60,287 nucleotides of DNA from Chromera velia (GCA_018398765.1 JAHBMJ010005943.1:1-60287); one strand, 5' to 3'. Counted from the stretch's first letter, positions 10,566 through 22,706 are shown. Notes: generated by a model not told the origin, from the letters alone. Program-made: numbers and translations.

Positions 10566-11397
10566 CTTTTGTCAAAGTTCGTCACTGCCTCCTCAAACAA
10601 AATCGCGATGTCGGCAACAATTAAATACGCACTACTGCGAGAGGAATGTCGCAAGCCTTTGTGGATTCGACTCTTCCCTCCCAGTTTCTTGCAACCGAAG
10701 TCAGTTCTTTCCCGAAAGCAAAAGCTTTTCAATGTAACGAGAAAAATCGAACACGCAGGTGCGGGGAACCGGTGAACAAAACAGAAAACCCAGGTGTCAA
10801 TCCCCGTGCAAGCACAAAGAACAGAGCTCGCAGGAGCAACCCTCTAGATCTTAATGTCAAGACACGTACGGGGTTACCAGTAATGACAAACAAAAGGAGA
10901 TGGGCATTGAGCAGCTTCTGACAACAGCGTAGTAATCAGTTGTTCCTGAGATTTCGATTTCAGCTTGAGTGGTCCTATATTATATATCAGCCATGATCAT
11001 CCCAATGATGAGAAATTATCCCAGAAGCCGGCCGTCTCCAAATTTTGCGCCATTTTTTCCAGAAATCCTTCAGGATGCATATGACCTTCGAATGCGTGCA
11101 AAGCGAGAGAAACCTGTCCTTTTTTTTTAATGGTGATGTTTTAACAATTGAGAAATTCTATATATGCATTCCATTCAGACTGACTGTATGTCAGATTGAT
11201 GCTTCTTCTATGCCATCTCGCTGTTGTCTGCAAAAAACAAATTTCGAGAGGCAGCTGTCCCAACAAAGCAGCGGCAGAGAGACTGGACGATATCCTCTTG
11301 TCAAAGCAACACTTCATTCCTTCGTCTCTTCAATACCACGAGACAATTCTTCTTACATGCTCTCAGTGTAGCAGCTTCTCCTACACCAGCAGACACA
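10566..11397. promoter_or_regulatory. Divergent intergenic region between UPF3 and the Kelch gene
   Basis: The UPF3 start codon (minus, 10565) and the likely Kelch-protein ATG (plus, 11398) face away from each other across about 830 bases, so both 5' ends and promoters should be here. An AT-rich run at about 10974-10989 (CCTATATTATATATCAG) is the only TATA-like patch noticed. No defined core promoter element can be proven from sequence alone. Confidence 0.35.
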
Positions 11398-14157
11398 ATG
11401 GCGATTCCGATGCGATGGGATGTGTTCGACTCCATGGGAGTGGAGGGCACCCACCCCTCTGTGCGGTCAGGCCACTGCCTTCACTGGATCCCCCCGAGTC
11501 ACGACGGCACCATGAGTCCCCGAAAACTCCGTTCCAAAAAACAACATGCAGAACAACGCATGATCATGTACGGGGGGGAAGGCAATGGAAAGCGCAATGA
11601 CTTCTTTATCCTCGAGCGTTCGTTTGAGCCTGCCAAACCTCCAGGGAAGAAGAATCAAAAGGAAAAAGAACCTATGCCCCACAACGAAATGGATGAAAGA
11701 AAAAACGCATACCTGAAACTCGATCCCCCTCCAGGAAAGGACAAATGGTGTTGGAAACTCCCCAAACCCCAGGGGGTGTACAGACCCGAGCCTGCCAGTC
11801 ACTTCTCATCCTGGGTGTGTAACCTAGCGATAGACGTTGACCACCCGCACGGGCCCTCCGTGACCATCCACCGATCCTATCTCTTCGTCCACGGGGGGAT
11901 TCGAGCAAACAGGCACAGCTGTGCTGCGACAGACTGCCTAGATCTGAAGACACTTGTGTGGCGGCGCGTGTTTCTCTTAGAGCACCCGCCCCCCCTAGAT
12001 TCTGCTGCCGGGTGCTGGTCCCTGGGAGTGGGTTGGTTATTTGGGGGCAAAACCACCCCTGAGGGGGTTGTGCACTCTCACTTGTGGGGTTTGGATCTGT
12101 CAGGGGCGAATTTCGGTGCCCATCTTCTGGATGAATTCCCGGAACTGCAGTTCAGTCTGGCAGCCAAATTTGCAAAGCCTGTGAAGGATGAGAAACAGAT
12201 AGACGGGGCTGTATGGAAGAGAGTAGACAGTCTGAACGAGGGGCCGGGAAATAGACACTCACTGCAGATGTGTGGGTTTAGTGGGTGTCTCTGGGCATAT
12301 GGGGGGATTGCAGGGGGGCCTGCAGAGAAGAGCGTAGTGAAAAATGACTTGTGGAAATTTGATTGTAAGGAGAGGGAGTGGACACGGATAGAGCCTGCCG
12401 GGAGAGGGCCGGGTCCTCTCTTCGGCTACGGCATGTCTCTGTTGGACTGTGCTACCGAGCTTGCAGAGACAACAGAAAGTCACTCTCCATCCTGTTTGCT
12501 CATCTGGGGGGGGGAGAATGAGAGGGGGCTCCCAGGGAACCGACTGTTTGTGTTAGACCTTGAGGCCCTCTTCTGGTCTACACCTGCAGTGGGAGGGGGG
12601 TTGCCCGTTGAGAGACGGGCTTTTGCCATGAGCGACCTGAAGGCGGGGATGTTGGTTGTGTTTGGGGGGGACACGACGTCAAGAACAATCCAAAAAGCTG
12701 CAGATGTGTATGAGGTCGAGACAAAGTGCCTCGCCTCCGTTGCAGTGTTGCATTTCGAGGCAATTGAGGTGGATGTGTCTCGTCCCCCAATTTTGCCCTC
12801 TGAGGAGGGTGTGTCGTTTGCTTTCGGGGCCGAGTCAGCGTTGAAAGACGCAGAGTCTCTCCTTCTCCGTCACAAGAAGCAGTTTCTGTCTCTTGAGCAG
12901 AGGCTATTTGCAGTGGCATCGCAAAGAGATTTCGTGATTAAGAGACTGGAAGAACTGGACGAAACGAGACGGCAGGAGATGCAGCAGCTGCGGAGGGCTG
13001 CTGTGCTCCTCAGATGTCAGGATGAGGAGGCTGCAGTGCATGCGGAGGTGGTCGAGACCCTCCGACAGGAGTTGAGGGCAACCAGAGCACTGGCTGCTCG
13101 TCATGAGCACCTGTGCGGCCTGTACAGGAACGCCCTCGCGTCTGCTGAGGGATTCGTGATTTGCCTCCAAGAACCTCTGGAGGAAATAGACCCACCCATT
13201 GACTTCTCCCTTTATCCCGATTTCCAACCGCAGCAGCGTGCACACAAGCACCACCTCCTCGCCCTAAAGAGGGGGCTGGACGTTGAGAATCCAGAGTCAA
13301 GTGAGCAGACAGAGGGGGGGGGAGAGGGAGGGACAGGTGCACAGACGGGTGCAGTGACAACGAAGGCGTTGACAGAGGAGATAGTGCGTCTCCAAAGAAG
13401 GGTGAGAGAGCTCGAAAGTGCAGCCGCATCGATGCAGCCCGAGATCAGGAGGCAGGCAGAGGGGGACACAGTAGATCTAGGCCCAGGGGAGATCATGACA
13501 CCGAGATCCACCCCCCACCACCCCCGTGTTGTGAAGAAACAGGCCGCCCTCCTCGGAGACGTCATGCGCACCATCAGTCTAGAGCCAGGGTTGCGTGCAG
13601 CTGTGGGAGACGATATCCTTGAGGGCATTCGTCGGTCCGAAGCGAAGGCCGAGGCATTCCTCCGGGAGAAGGGGCAGAGAGATGGGTTGGCAGAGGAGTA
13701 TGAGAGACAAGCCAGACAGAGAGAGGGGACCCTGACCCAAACACTGAACACAGATGCAGAGGGCAGACGCCAACCCCTTCCCGATTCCGAATCCCTCTGG
13801 GGTCCTGCCCTCAGTGCCCTTTTCACAGGGAATTTAGAGGACGTCCGCAGAGGCAGGGTGACCTCCCATGGGCCCGGGGGGGCAGTGTCTTTCGGGGATG
13901 CTGAGGTTGGGCCTGAGGCCGCAACACAGGCCAACCTTGAGGAGAGGGACCTCCTGGCAGAAGAGCACGATCAGAGAGTCAGACGGAAAGTTTCCCTCCT
14001 TCTGAAGGAGTGTCAGGCAGACGCGTGTCCTGAAATGAAAGCGCAACAGGGCAAGAAGGTGTCTGTCGACGCACAAAGCCTGAATAGCAAAAGCAGAGCT
14101 TCGTCCAAAGTCTCAGTCTCACGAGACTATTCAAAGCGGGGGTCGCTTGCCCTGTGA
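11398..14157 (+). CDS. Kelch-repeat beta-propeller protein with C-terminal coiled coil
   Basis: Single exon, 919 residues from the ATG at 11398; the frame is open further upstream but without another ATG. About the first 480 residues carry successive Kelch-type blades with diglycine or [L/V]FGG cores: IMYGGEGNGKRNDFFIL, LFVHGGIRANRHS, WLFGGKTTPEGVVHSHLWGL, LWAYGGIAGG with NDLWKFD, LLIWGGENERG, and LVVFGGDTTS. Trp and Tyr residues follow at the usual spacing. From about residue 480 the sequence turns into charged heptad-like helices (for example SLEQRLFAVASQRDFVIKRL) and Gln/Glu-rich linkers to the end. The architecture suits a scaffold that binds partners through the propeller and dimerises through the coil. 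The exact partner is unknown. It lacks BTB and F-box domains, so a ubiquitin-ligase adaptor role is not indicated. No introns, unlike its neighbours. Confidence 0.85.
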   Translation: MAIPMRWDVFDSMGVEGTHPSVRSGHCLHWIPPSHDGTMSPRKLRSKKQHAEQRMIMYGGEGNGKRNDFFILERSFEPAKPPGKKNQKEKEPMPHNEMDERKNAYLKLDPPPGKDKWCWKLPKPQGVYRPEPASHFSSWVCNLAIDVDHPHGPSVTIHRSYLFVHGGIRANRHSCAATDCLDLKTLVWRRVFLLEHPPPLDSAAGCWSLGVGWLFGGKTTPEGVVHSHLWGLDLSGANFGAHLLDEFPELQFSLAAKFAKPVKDEKQIDGAVWKRVDSLNEGPGNRHSLQMCGFSGCLWAYGGIAGGPAEKSVVKNDLWKFDCKEREWTRIEPAGRGPGPLFGYGMSLLDCATELAETTESHSPSCLLIWGGENERGLPGNRLFVLDLEALFWSTPAVGGGLPVERRAFAMSDLKAGMLVVFGGDTTSRTIQKAADVYEVETKCLASVAVLHFEAIEVDVSRPPILPSEEGVSFAFGAESALKDAESLLLRHKKQFLSLEQRLFAVASQRDFVIKRLEELDETRRQEMQQLRRAAVLLRCQDEEAAVHAEVVETLRQELRATRALAARHEHLCGLYRNALASAEGFVICLQEPLEEIDPPIDFSLYPDFQPQQRAHKHHLLALKRGLDVENPESSEQTEGGGEGGTGAQTGAVTTKALTEEIVRLQRRVRELESAAASMQPEIRRQAEGDTVDLGPGEIMTPRSTPHHPRVVKKQAALLGDVMRTISLEPGLRAAVGDDILEGIRRSEAKAEAFLREKGQRDGLAEEYERQARQREGTLTQTLNTDAEGRRQPLPDSESLWGPALSALFTGNLEDVRRGRVTSHGPGGAVSFGDAEVGPEAATQANLEERDLLAEEHDQRVRRKVSLLLKECQADACPEMKAQQGKKVSVDAQSLNSKSRASSKVSVSRDYSKRGSLAL

Positions 14158-16189
14158 ATTCGTTGTTAGCGCTAGTTTCAGTGACAGACTTGGTGGCTTG
14201 ATTCCACTAGGTTCGATCTATCAGCCTGTACATGATCCCAAAAATATGCTATTTGGAATTTAAAAATTATAGCAATCAGATGCAAGCTAGCAGCCAGCTC
14301 CGCTTAACCCTCGATAGGCATAGCACAGCAGCTAGAACCGGTAGCTTCTACCAGCCGTAGTTTGATAGTATAAATATCATTCATATAATACTAGGTACTG
14401 GACTATGGTTAACCCTAAACGGCAACCCAAATAGAATTAAATAATCATAAAACTTTTATCAACTTGAAAATAATTATGAAATGGTTTGAAAACTAGTTTT
14501 CAAGGGTTAATTTAATTTTTTTTAAAAAAGATGACCTCCAAAAATTTATATATATATGATTTTCATGGAGATTTCCAATTTTTTTTTTTAATTCAAATCT
14601 CCAAACGTTTAAAATTTTTGAATTCTTTTTTATATGAATGAATAAATGAATGAATGAATGTATAAAGATGAAAAAACTTTGAACAAAGCCTAAGAATGCA
14701 TTTAGCACGTTTAGTTTAGCTAATGGCGCTAGCTACTTGTAGAACCTCCTTAGGTCCTCCTAGTAGCTTATAAAGCATTAATTTATAATATAGGTGTTCC
14801 ACAGGTCCGGTTGGGAGCACTAAACGCATTTTGGAGATATTCACAGCTCCAAACCATCTCCAGCCTATTAGGGTGGCAACAAGATCATTAAATTAAATTT
14901 TATAAATGTTACAGTCAAAAAGGAGAGTCTGGTGAGGTATACATCATTTGCGACAGTAGGAAGATCTTGCAGTGAAAACTTCGAAAATACGCTGGCGGTT
15001 GCACTTAATTGCGCACATGCACTTGAATCTTAACCAATCATGGCGTGCAGTGAAAGAAGACAAATTGTTACACAAGTAGGGAAACATGCTGGAACCGAAC
15101 CCCAAATCATCCTCTACTTCTTGATTGGAAGGGGAAAGCATGGGTGTACAGTCGCTGACAAATGAAGCAACGACCGTGGAAATGAAGGGATGATAGTAGT
15201 ACACCAAGCGGTTCCATGTGCCGGTATGTGCATCCCCTTGGATCCTGCATGCACCACAAGAATGAGCAGGCGCACGGGACTTCAAGCATGATTTCGGAAA
15301 GCGAGGAGGGAAGAGGGAGAGGAAGGGACGTGCAGGAAATCTGGGCAGAACACACAGACAGAGAGTGGCAGGCGGCCCCTTCCTAATCCCCCCCTCCAAG
15401 GCTCCCGAGCTCCAGCAGTCATCGTCCCAAGACGCATCTAAGTGGGGGGAGAGGCACACATGCAAGAGAGGAGAGAAAGGGACAATGAGTTCATGAAGAA
15501 GGGGTGACAATGCCTGTCTTTCTGTCTGCCTTTCTGTGTGTGTGCTGGCATGTCCGTTTTCGTCCGTTCATGCCGGCTCCTGAAAATGAAAGACAAAAAA
15601 AATGAGCGGGGGTAAATTTATCACGAAGATGACCCCTCAACTTTCCCGAGGCTTGGAAGATGTTCTTCCTTTCTTTCTTCTGTTCATTGCTCGGGAAAGA
15701 AACCGATCGATGAATGGCGTCTGGTGCAACAAGGCCCCCAGGACAGCTAGACTGGAAGTCTTTTTGTCTTGGTTGGTGGTTTGAGCGTGTGCGTCAAATC
15801 AACCTTGTTGACCTCTGCCATCGATCAACGCTCCGCAAGGCTACGGCACTTTTTGTTTTTCTTTTCATTCCGCACCGGCACGGCGCCCCTCGGAACCGTG
15901 TCAAAGCGCTTGCGGGATTCAGTCAACGCCGGGAGGAACCGCTTACTCTGAACCGAATCTCTTTTTGAAGACAGAAGGGAGAAAAAGAAATTAAGCACAG
16001 AGGGATGACCAATGAATGTTTAACCAACCCTTACAGGAGGCATGCAGAAGTGCTTTCAGGCTTCACCACGGAGAGGATCGATGAATTCCTTCAAGTCTGC
16101 ACTGCATGAACTTTTTGCTCGATAACTAATTTGGCTTTAAATTGTTCAATTATTTCTTCAAAATGAGCTGCAACATCTGCGGCAGCTAT
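14158..16189. other. Intergenic AT-rich island and flank, no convincing gene
   Basis: Bases 14160-14940 are AT-rich with poly-T/A tracts and (TGAA)n near 14635-14660. AATGCATTTAGCAC at about 14694-14707 has an inverted, imperfect partner AGCACTAAACGCATTTT at about 14816-14832, and AGCTACT/AGTAGCT lie inside, so a 140-base hairpin-like or MITE-like sequence may sit there. An open minus-strand frame at 14944-15510 (188 codons) has no recognisable motif and contains Cys- and Pro-rich stretches typical of antisense noise. Nothing firm was found from 15510 to 16189. Confidence 0.4.
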
Positions 16190-16721
16190 TCATAAATTTT
16201 CCCGCATGATGATCTCATGGGTGATCGATCTCATGGAACCATGCAGTGTTTCTAGGGAACACATGCAGTCATCAGACGATTGAAAGAAGTTCCACCGCCT
16301 CGGAGTGCAAGTATGAAGGAAGAAGGAGAGAACTTTGTCTTCTTCATCAACATGGTTTCTGTTGATACCTTCAGAGTGGCATATGTAGAAAGAGCAAGTA
16401 CACCACAAGAGACTTCATTTTGAATTTCTCCACACAGAAACAAACACATGAGCGAGCAGAAATGTTCAACCGACAAATGGTGGAGGAATCAGACAGCTGA
16501 TTAAAGAAACGTTGAGGGTCAGAGGATATGACGGACAGTGGGGAGAAAAGGACGGGGGGAAAAAACATGAGAGAAAACTCACTCACCGGTCGCTGCTACG
16601 CCTGGTGGCATTTGCGCAACAACAGCATGAGAAGCTCGCTTGGACGTCCACTCAACAGAAGGTTTCACCGTCGTGTTCCTAGGTCGTGTCCACCTGACTC
16701 GGAATCGGCCCCCCCCCTTCC
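16190..16721 (-). CDS. Partial gene: two C-terminal exons of an unidentified basic protein
   Basis: Exon 16721-16587 follows a CCAG acceptor and ends at a strong GTGAGT donor. It reads GRFRVRWTRPRNTTVKPSVE, then TSKRASHAVVAQMPPGVAAT. The next exon, 16251-16190, follows TGTTCCCTAG and finishes the protein with TLHGSMRSITHEIIMRENL and a stop. The junction keeps phase. The 5' end was not found: the frame upstream of 16721 needs a phase-1 exon that I could not place. The function is unknown. Confidence 0.35.
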
Positions 16722-17109
16722 CTGGCCGCACTGCCGCTCAGACCAAATCAAACGGGAAGAAGGGATTTGGGAAAAGAGATAAAGGTGTCCGAAGTGCAAG
16801 AGCCCGACCTTTTCAGCTTCTTTTGTTCTTTCTCTTCTTGGGCATTCGGTCTTCTGCATTGTCCTTCTGCTCCCACGTCTGGGCCTGCATTTTGGGCCAT
16901 GCAAACAAAACGGGTAACATGAATTAAATTTAGAGAGTGCGTGTGTGTATCGCTAGGGCAACCTCTTTCTCCCTTCGATCACTTGCTTGCTGCAGGGATG
17001 CACCCAGGCTCTTCAAATGGAGCCTCGCACTTGATTGTGTCTCAAAGCTCCGAATTGAATAATCCGAATTCCCCAAGAGCGGAACGCAAAAAAAAAGTCT
17101 GATTCAAAG

Positions 17110-17177
17110 ACCGACCGACCGACCGACCGACCAACAGCGGACTGCGAAGAGAAACTGAGAGAGAGACAGAGAGAGAC

Positions 17178-17244
<67 letters not shown>

Positions 17245-17310
17245 AGAGAAAGAGAAAGAGCAGGAAAGAAAGAAAGAAAGACAGACAGACAGACAGACAG
17301 AAAGAAAGGA
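17110..17310. repeat. Microsatellite cluster (CCGA)n, (GA)n, (GACA)n
   Basis: CCGA tandem units at about 17112-17133 are followed by a long GA-rich tract (17155-17260), with AGAA and GACA tetramers to about 17303. No gene was identified across the tract. Confidence 0.9.
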
Positions 17311-17888
17311 GAGGGAGAGAAAGACAGAAAGAGAAAGGAAAGGAGGAGAAAGATCAACAAAAACGTCTCAGGCGGGGGATCCCAATGGAAGAAGAGGAGT
17401 CAGAAGAAAAGCAGAAGCAGTGGAGTGAAGGGGTGCATGCAAACAGTGGGAACATATGAGAGAGGAGGGGCCTGCAGAAGAGTTCTGGAACCGTATTTTT
17501 GCTACGGTATATTCAGGAGGTCATTCGTCAACAGTTATCGAAATTCTTTCCTTCTCTTTCAGACTGAAGCCACTGGCCAACCTCCAGCAGTTGCTTTTCC
17601 GTCTCTTCTGCCGTCTGTCCCTGAACGAAAGACGTTCCCAGTGAAGAGTGCGCCAGTCTGAGAGGGGGGGAGGAGGAAGAGAAGGAGATGGGAGAGAAGG
17701 AGAAGATGAAAGCAAAATCCATGAAGGAAAATTGATCATCCAGCAAGATGGACTGAATCGATCTTTTAGGAAAAACAGGAATCCCTTCTTTAAAATTTCA
17801 AATTGGCGGGCAATAAAAAGAAAAGTTGAATGAGAAAACAATGATGAAAGCCCCCCGCTGCCTTTCTTCTCATCTTGTGTTTGTCGGC

Positions 17889-18845
17889 TTACATTGGATG
17901 ATTTTTGTAGATTTTCATGATAGAGATCGGCTTGTTGCCGGAGGGTTTCTTCTCGCCGTCCTTCTTGGTCTTGGTGTTGGTCTTGGTCTTCACCACTTTC
18001 GCGGCGCTTGCAGACGACGGAGATTCTGCACCATCATTAAGTCAACCGTCGCATTTTGCAGTGTGGGAAGAGAAACAATCGGCCTGACTCTCTTTGGAGA
18101 GGAAGCCAAGAAAAAGGATGAAGGCAATGGTGATAAACTGCAAGAAGAGGAGACGGAATGTAACTGACCTTCTAAGACCTTTTGGCTTCCCTTGACCTTC
18201 CCCTTTTCCTTCTGCTTCTGCTTTCCCTTCCCCTTCCCCTGTGTCTTTGTTGGCCTTCGCACCAAACTCCTCAAAATCGCTTCATCAGACAGGCCTCTCG
18301 TCGACGGCTCCGCCTGCAGAAATTATGAAGGCATGCAGTCTGTTTCTGGACATTGACTCAACCGCTGCGTGGTGGTGGGGCATGCGTGGGGCATGCTTGC
18401 TACTGCGTGAAGGTCGGGTTCTGATTTTAGAGCCCCTTGTCTGCTGACAGGAAAGACTTCCAAGTTTTGGGAAGGGACAGTTTCGAACGGAGAAAAACGA
18501 CACGAGTACATGTATAAGATATATATAAGCTATGTTTTTGTATATACATGTGTATGAGAGTGTTTGCAAAGTCACGAAGAAACAGAGCAAAAAGACAGTT
18601 GATTGGAAGGAAGGCTTCAAAGCAAGACGTAGAATGAGCTCCTTCTATGGTGAGAACACTCCAGTCGATACTTCGCGAGGACAAGTGGGGCATGTGCACA
18701 AAGTGACTGACCTTGGCAGCCAAATGATGACAAGGACATGAGGGTACAGAAAACCGCAAACACAGACAGCACCTCACACCATCAGCAACATCGCACTGAC
18801 CTGTATGTGCTCCTGACTAGCCAGGTCCTTTGCCGCTACACTCAT
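17889..18845 (-). CDS. Small lysine-rich protein, three exons, unidentified
   Basis: Exons 18845-18801, 18313-18169 and 18025-17889 join in phase to 108 residues. It starts MSVAAKDLASQEHIQ, continues with GLSDEAILRSLVRRPTK, then a Lys/Gly/Gln tract (GKGKGKQKQKEKGKVKG), a second basic tract (KTKTNTKTKKDGEKK), and ends ISIMKIYKNHPM before TAA at 17891-17889. Both donors are GTCAGT, as in many introns of this window. The acceptors are CCTGCAG and GGTGCAG. The composition suggests a nucleic-acid-binding or nucleolar protein, but no family is recognised. The start exon is the weakest part: it is short and was chosen because it is in phase and has an ATG. Confidence 0.45.
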
Positions 18846-19425
18846 CCTTCTCCATCTCAAAACAATCCTTTTTTTTTTTGCCAATTGTCCCGATGTCTCA
18901 GGAACAGTTTTGTCTAAAGAGAAAGAAGTCTTCTGAAGGAGAACAATCCAAAACGTTCGAGTCGCAATTGTCAACAAGTCCGGTTTCCACTTCGTTCCAC
19001 TTTTGCAGTCAGATTGGAGTCTTTGTGGTGGTTTGGAAGGAAGGGCCGGCGTCCCCCTTGAGGCATCGATCCGAGAGATGAGAGTCGTCCATGCACACGA
19101 GCAATTCATGTTCGGTAAGTTCATGTAAGTTCCCCCGCTTCGCTTTCCGGGGCCATGCATTGTCGCTCAGGCGGCTCAGCTGCATGTATTGCATACAGTC
19201 TCCGTCTCTTATAGCTGACCCCTTTTCTGCACGTTCGGAATCCCCTCTGCATGTGGTCGGCCACAGCCACACACGCCGCAAGGATGCTAGAAGCACCGTC
19301 ACATCAGTCTCTGTCCGCTGTGTCATTTTGCTGAGACCTGTAACGTAGGGCCTGTCTCTGCAGCTCGGCTCTCCCGGCACTGTGCAATTGGAGGAGACGG
19401 GAAAGCTCTCTGACTGTGATCCGCA
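18846..19425. promoter_or_regulatory. Divergent intergenic region upstream of the cryptochrome
   Basis: About 580 bases separate the proposed start of the small lysine-rich gene (minus) from the cryptochrome ATG (plus). The segment should hold both promoters. A minus-strand open frame overlaps it (19009-19326), but it has no identifiable domain. No specific light-response element could be recognised. Confidence 0.3.
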
Positions 19426-22261
19426 ATGGTTTTCCTTCGTTGGTGGCCTATCATGATGTCGACTTTGCTTTTGTGCAGGCCACTGACTCCCTCAGCCTTT
19501 CTTCTGTCCCTCCGTCCCTCTTCAGACTTCTTGAAACAGAGTCCGCTTTCAGAGAGACTCACCACCAGGAGTGCGGAGACGGGAGGAGGGGAGGAGTATG
19601 GCGGCAAGAAGCACCGAGTGATTGTGTGGTTCAGAAACGAACTCCGCCTGCATGACAACCCGTTGTTACAACAAGCAATACGATTAGGGAAGAAGGAAGG
19701 AAGCAGACTTGAGTGGGTGCCTGTGTTTGTGTTCGACCGTGCCGCCTTCCAAGAGAGTGAGTGGGGGAACCCCAAAGTTGGGTCTCACCGCGCGCGATTT
19801 CTTTTGGAGAGTGTGGAGGACTTGAGGAAGTCCCTCAGAGAAAAGTGTGCAAATCTTGTAGTTGCCTCGGGGAACCCTCAGCAGGTCATCCCCGAACTTC
19901 TTTCTCCTGGAGCACAGCACACCGTGCTCGCTGGGCAGGAGGTGACCTCAGAGGAAAAGAATGCAGAGAAGGCAGTGTTTGCGGCAGTTCAAAAGAAAGC
20001 CGAGGCTCTCGGAGAAGGGACAGGTGCGGGTATGTCCCTTGTGTGGTGCAACACCATGTACGGTTTGGGGGACGTGAAGCGTCTTTTTGGAGGCAACTCT
20101 GTTCCCAGTCTCCCCCTCGTCTTCACCAAATTCCGCACACAAGTCGAGAAAGCACTCCAGATTCCTTCACCCCTCCCGACACCATCACGAGATTCGCTTC
20201 CCCCAATGGCAGATGTTTCTGCCCTGCAGTCTTCTGAATCCTTTTGGCCTTTCGAGAAGCCGTTAGACACAACAGCCATGCCCATGACCGAGACGGTAGC
20301 ACAGGAGTTGGAGAGACTGGGAGACGGGGCGGACGAGAGGGGGGTGATGCGATTCAGGGGGGGGGAGACGGAGGGATTGGGTCGGATGAAGAGGTACATA
20401 TGGGAAGAGGACAGGCTGAAGGAATACTTTGATACGCGGAACGGAATGGTGGGCCCTGACTACTCATCCAAGTTCGCACCATGGCTTGCACTCGGATGTC
20501 TATCTCCTCGACAAGTCGCATCTGAAATTGCAATGTGAGCTGCTCTGTTTTTGCTCCCTGACTCTCTTCTTTTGCATTCCTTGCTGTCCCTAAGATTTTC
20601 CCACACAGCCACCAAGTATCGCGTCTCAATAAGGGTGGATCCTCTCCGAAAGAGAAAGGAAGAGCAAGGCACAAAAGGGTATCGCTCGTGTGAGCTACTC
20701 TTCTTCATGGCGCGGCTTTGTTCGTCTTCTCCCTTTTTTTTTGTTCGATCTCTTTATGTCTCGTCTGACTTTATCGCACTTGCCGAGTCATCTATTTTTC
20801 TCTCTGATTTCTTGCCTACTTGTCTCTGACGTTCCCCCTTCTTTGGCCTTTCCGTTCTGTCCATACAACCGTCGCCATGTGTGTCCTTCCGATGTTTTTC
20901 CCTCTGGGTTTATTTTTTCTGGTGTGGTGCGATGAAAGAGAGACGCAGGCTGCTTGCTTTACTTGTCACAAATGGACAGCGCTGCATCGACTCCTTCCCG
21001 CCGGTCGATGCAGCAAGAAGCTTCATTTGCTCACTCATCTATCCACTCACTTCACTCTGCGGATAAAGAGACACCCCACTCTCCTTTCTTTCCCTGACCG
21101 CGCGGTTCTTTCCCCCCCCCACACTTTTTGCTGTACAGATTTGCAGAGAAAGAAAAACTGCATGGGACTCTTTTTTTGTGTACGAGTGTGACTTTTGCTC
21201 TTCTACATAGATAAGTAAAGTATAGGTCATACGGACGTATACTAGCTATGCCATCATCGAGCTCAGGATCACAGAGCCCTTTTGCTTGGATAACATACTC
21301 GTGTATAGAAAGTCTGTCAGTCTAAAGGTCTGAACTGAAACCTCCGGATGTCGATTTATCGATCTCAATCACCGCCAAGATGAAACGGAAATAAAATGCA
21401 TGCAGAAATAAAATGCATGGAAACGCATGCACGGCGGCGCGGCGGCGCGGGCCGATGGCGGCCTCGCTCGCGGTGGCGGCGACAGACCCACATGGCTCTA
21501 CTTACATTCTTGTTTTCACGAATTGTGCGTGCAGATACGAAAGCAAGCGCACGAAGAACAAGTCCACCTACTGGCTGCAGTTTGAATTGATCTGGAGGGA
21601 CTACTTTCGGTTTCTTTGCAAACGGCTGGGCAGGTCCGTCTTCTTCCCCAAGGGGCCGGGGATCTACTCTGACCCGCCCCCTCCCTCTGTCAGAAGCCCT
21701 CGAGACGTGGAGGGCGAGAGGCTTTTATCCCTATGGAAGCAGGGGCAGACGGGGGTACCCCTTGTCGATGCCTGTATGCGAGAGCTGAAGGCTACAGGCT
21801 TCATGAGCAACCGGGGTCGTCAGAACGTTGCGTCTTTCTTGGCGTTGGACTGTCGCGTTGACTGGAGGAGAGGCGCCGACTGGTTTGAGCATCTGTTGAT
21901 TGACTATGATGTGTGCAGTAATTGGGGGAATTGGGTTGCGGCTGCAGGGTGGACGGGGGGCAGATTGAATAGATTCAACATTCCCAAGCAGACAAAGACT
22001 TACGACCCGAATGGGGAATTCATCAAATTGTGGTGTCCAGAATTGAAGCGAGTGCCCGAGAAGTATGTAGGCACGCCCTGGTTGATGCCGGAGGACGTGC
22101 AGGAGATTTCACAGTGTCGCATCGGCACAGATTACCCGTCTCCGTGTGTGCATCCCCTGACGTGGAGAGACTCAGGAAGGGGGGGAGGGGGGTCGGGTCC
22201 CCGGAGAGATGATCGTGGTAGAGGAGGGGAAAAGCAGAAGGGAAAAGGAAGGAGAAGATGA
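19426..22261 (+). CDS. DASH-type cryptochrome (photolyase/cryptochrome family)
   Basis: Two exons, 19426-20534 and 21535-22261, joined in phase to 611 residues; the intron is exactly 1000 bases. Residues 1-60 form a hydrophobic then basic/Ser-rich leader suited to organelle import. The photolyase domain starts near residue 64 (VIVWFRNELRLHDNPLL). SSKFAPWLALGCLSPR lies at the end of exon 1, and STYWLQFELIWRDYFRF, RQNVASFLALD, FEHLLIDYDVCSNWGNW and NIPKQTKTYDPNGEFIKLW follow in exon 2. These are the FAD-pocket and DASH signatures. Family members bind FAD and usually a folate antenna, and repair cyclobutane dimers mainly in single-stranded DNA or act as blue-light receptors. The C-terminus ends in a Gly/Arg/Lys tail, as in several DASH proteins. 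The targeting leader makes plastid or mitochondrial action likely; which one cannot be decided here. Confidence 0.93.
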
Positions 22262-22673
22262 TTGAACAGGGCGGGAATCGTTGAAGAGACATGCGTACGT
22301 ATCTCAAGTCCGAGGATCGTACTTTTATTATACAGAGCACGACGACTAATCGCATTTCCCGGGCTTGAAAAGACAGGGAAAAATCTGTGAGGAGATTGAG
22401 GGTTTGGTATGGTTTTCTTGGTTTTCCACACTGTGTTTTGATCCTGTTGTGCTTTGACTGAGGCCTCTTCTCTGTCCTTTGTTGATTGGCCCAAAGATTT
22501 CTCTCCCTCTCTCCCTCCCTCGCCCGCTTTCTGTCTCTGTCTGTCTGGCAGTGCCTCTCTCTCTCGCGCCCTTTTGCACCAAGAATCAAGAGAAGAACGA
22601 AGTGAAGTTGAATCTTTCCAGGCCGTTATTAGTAGTAAACTAAAGAAGCCAGACACACACACACACACATACA

Positions 22674-22706
<33 letters not shown>

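Noticed and set aside
14944-15510. Minus-strand 188-codon open frame
   Set aside because: No motif, Cys/Pro/Leu-rich composition typical of chance frames, no splice context.
16813-16884. Minus-strand terminal exon reading AQTWEQKDNAEDRMPKKRKN to a stop
   Set aside because: It follows a good ATGCAG acceptor, but no upstream exon with a matching donor and phase was found, and it would end only 92 bases before another minus-strand exon.
17528-17652. Minus-strand open segment with TAEETEKQLLEVGQWLQSE
   Set aside because: Protein-like texture and an acceptor (CTCTCAG), but the frame ends without a donor or a link to other exons.
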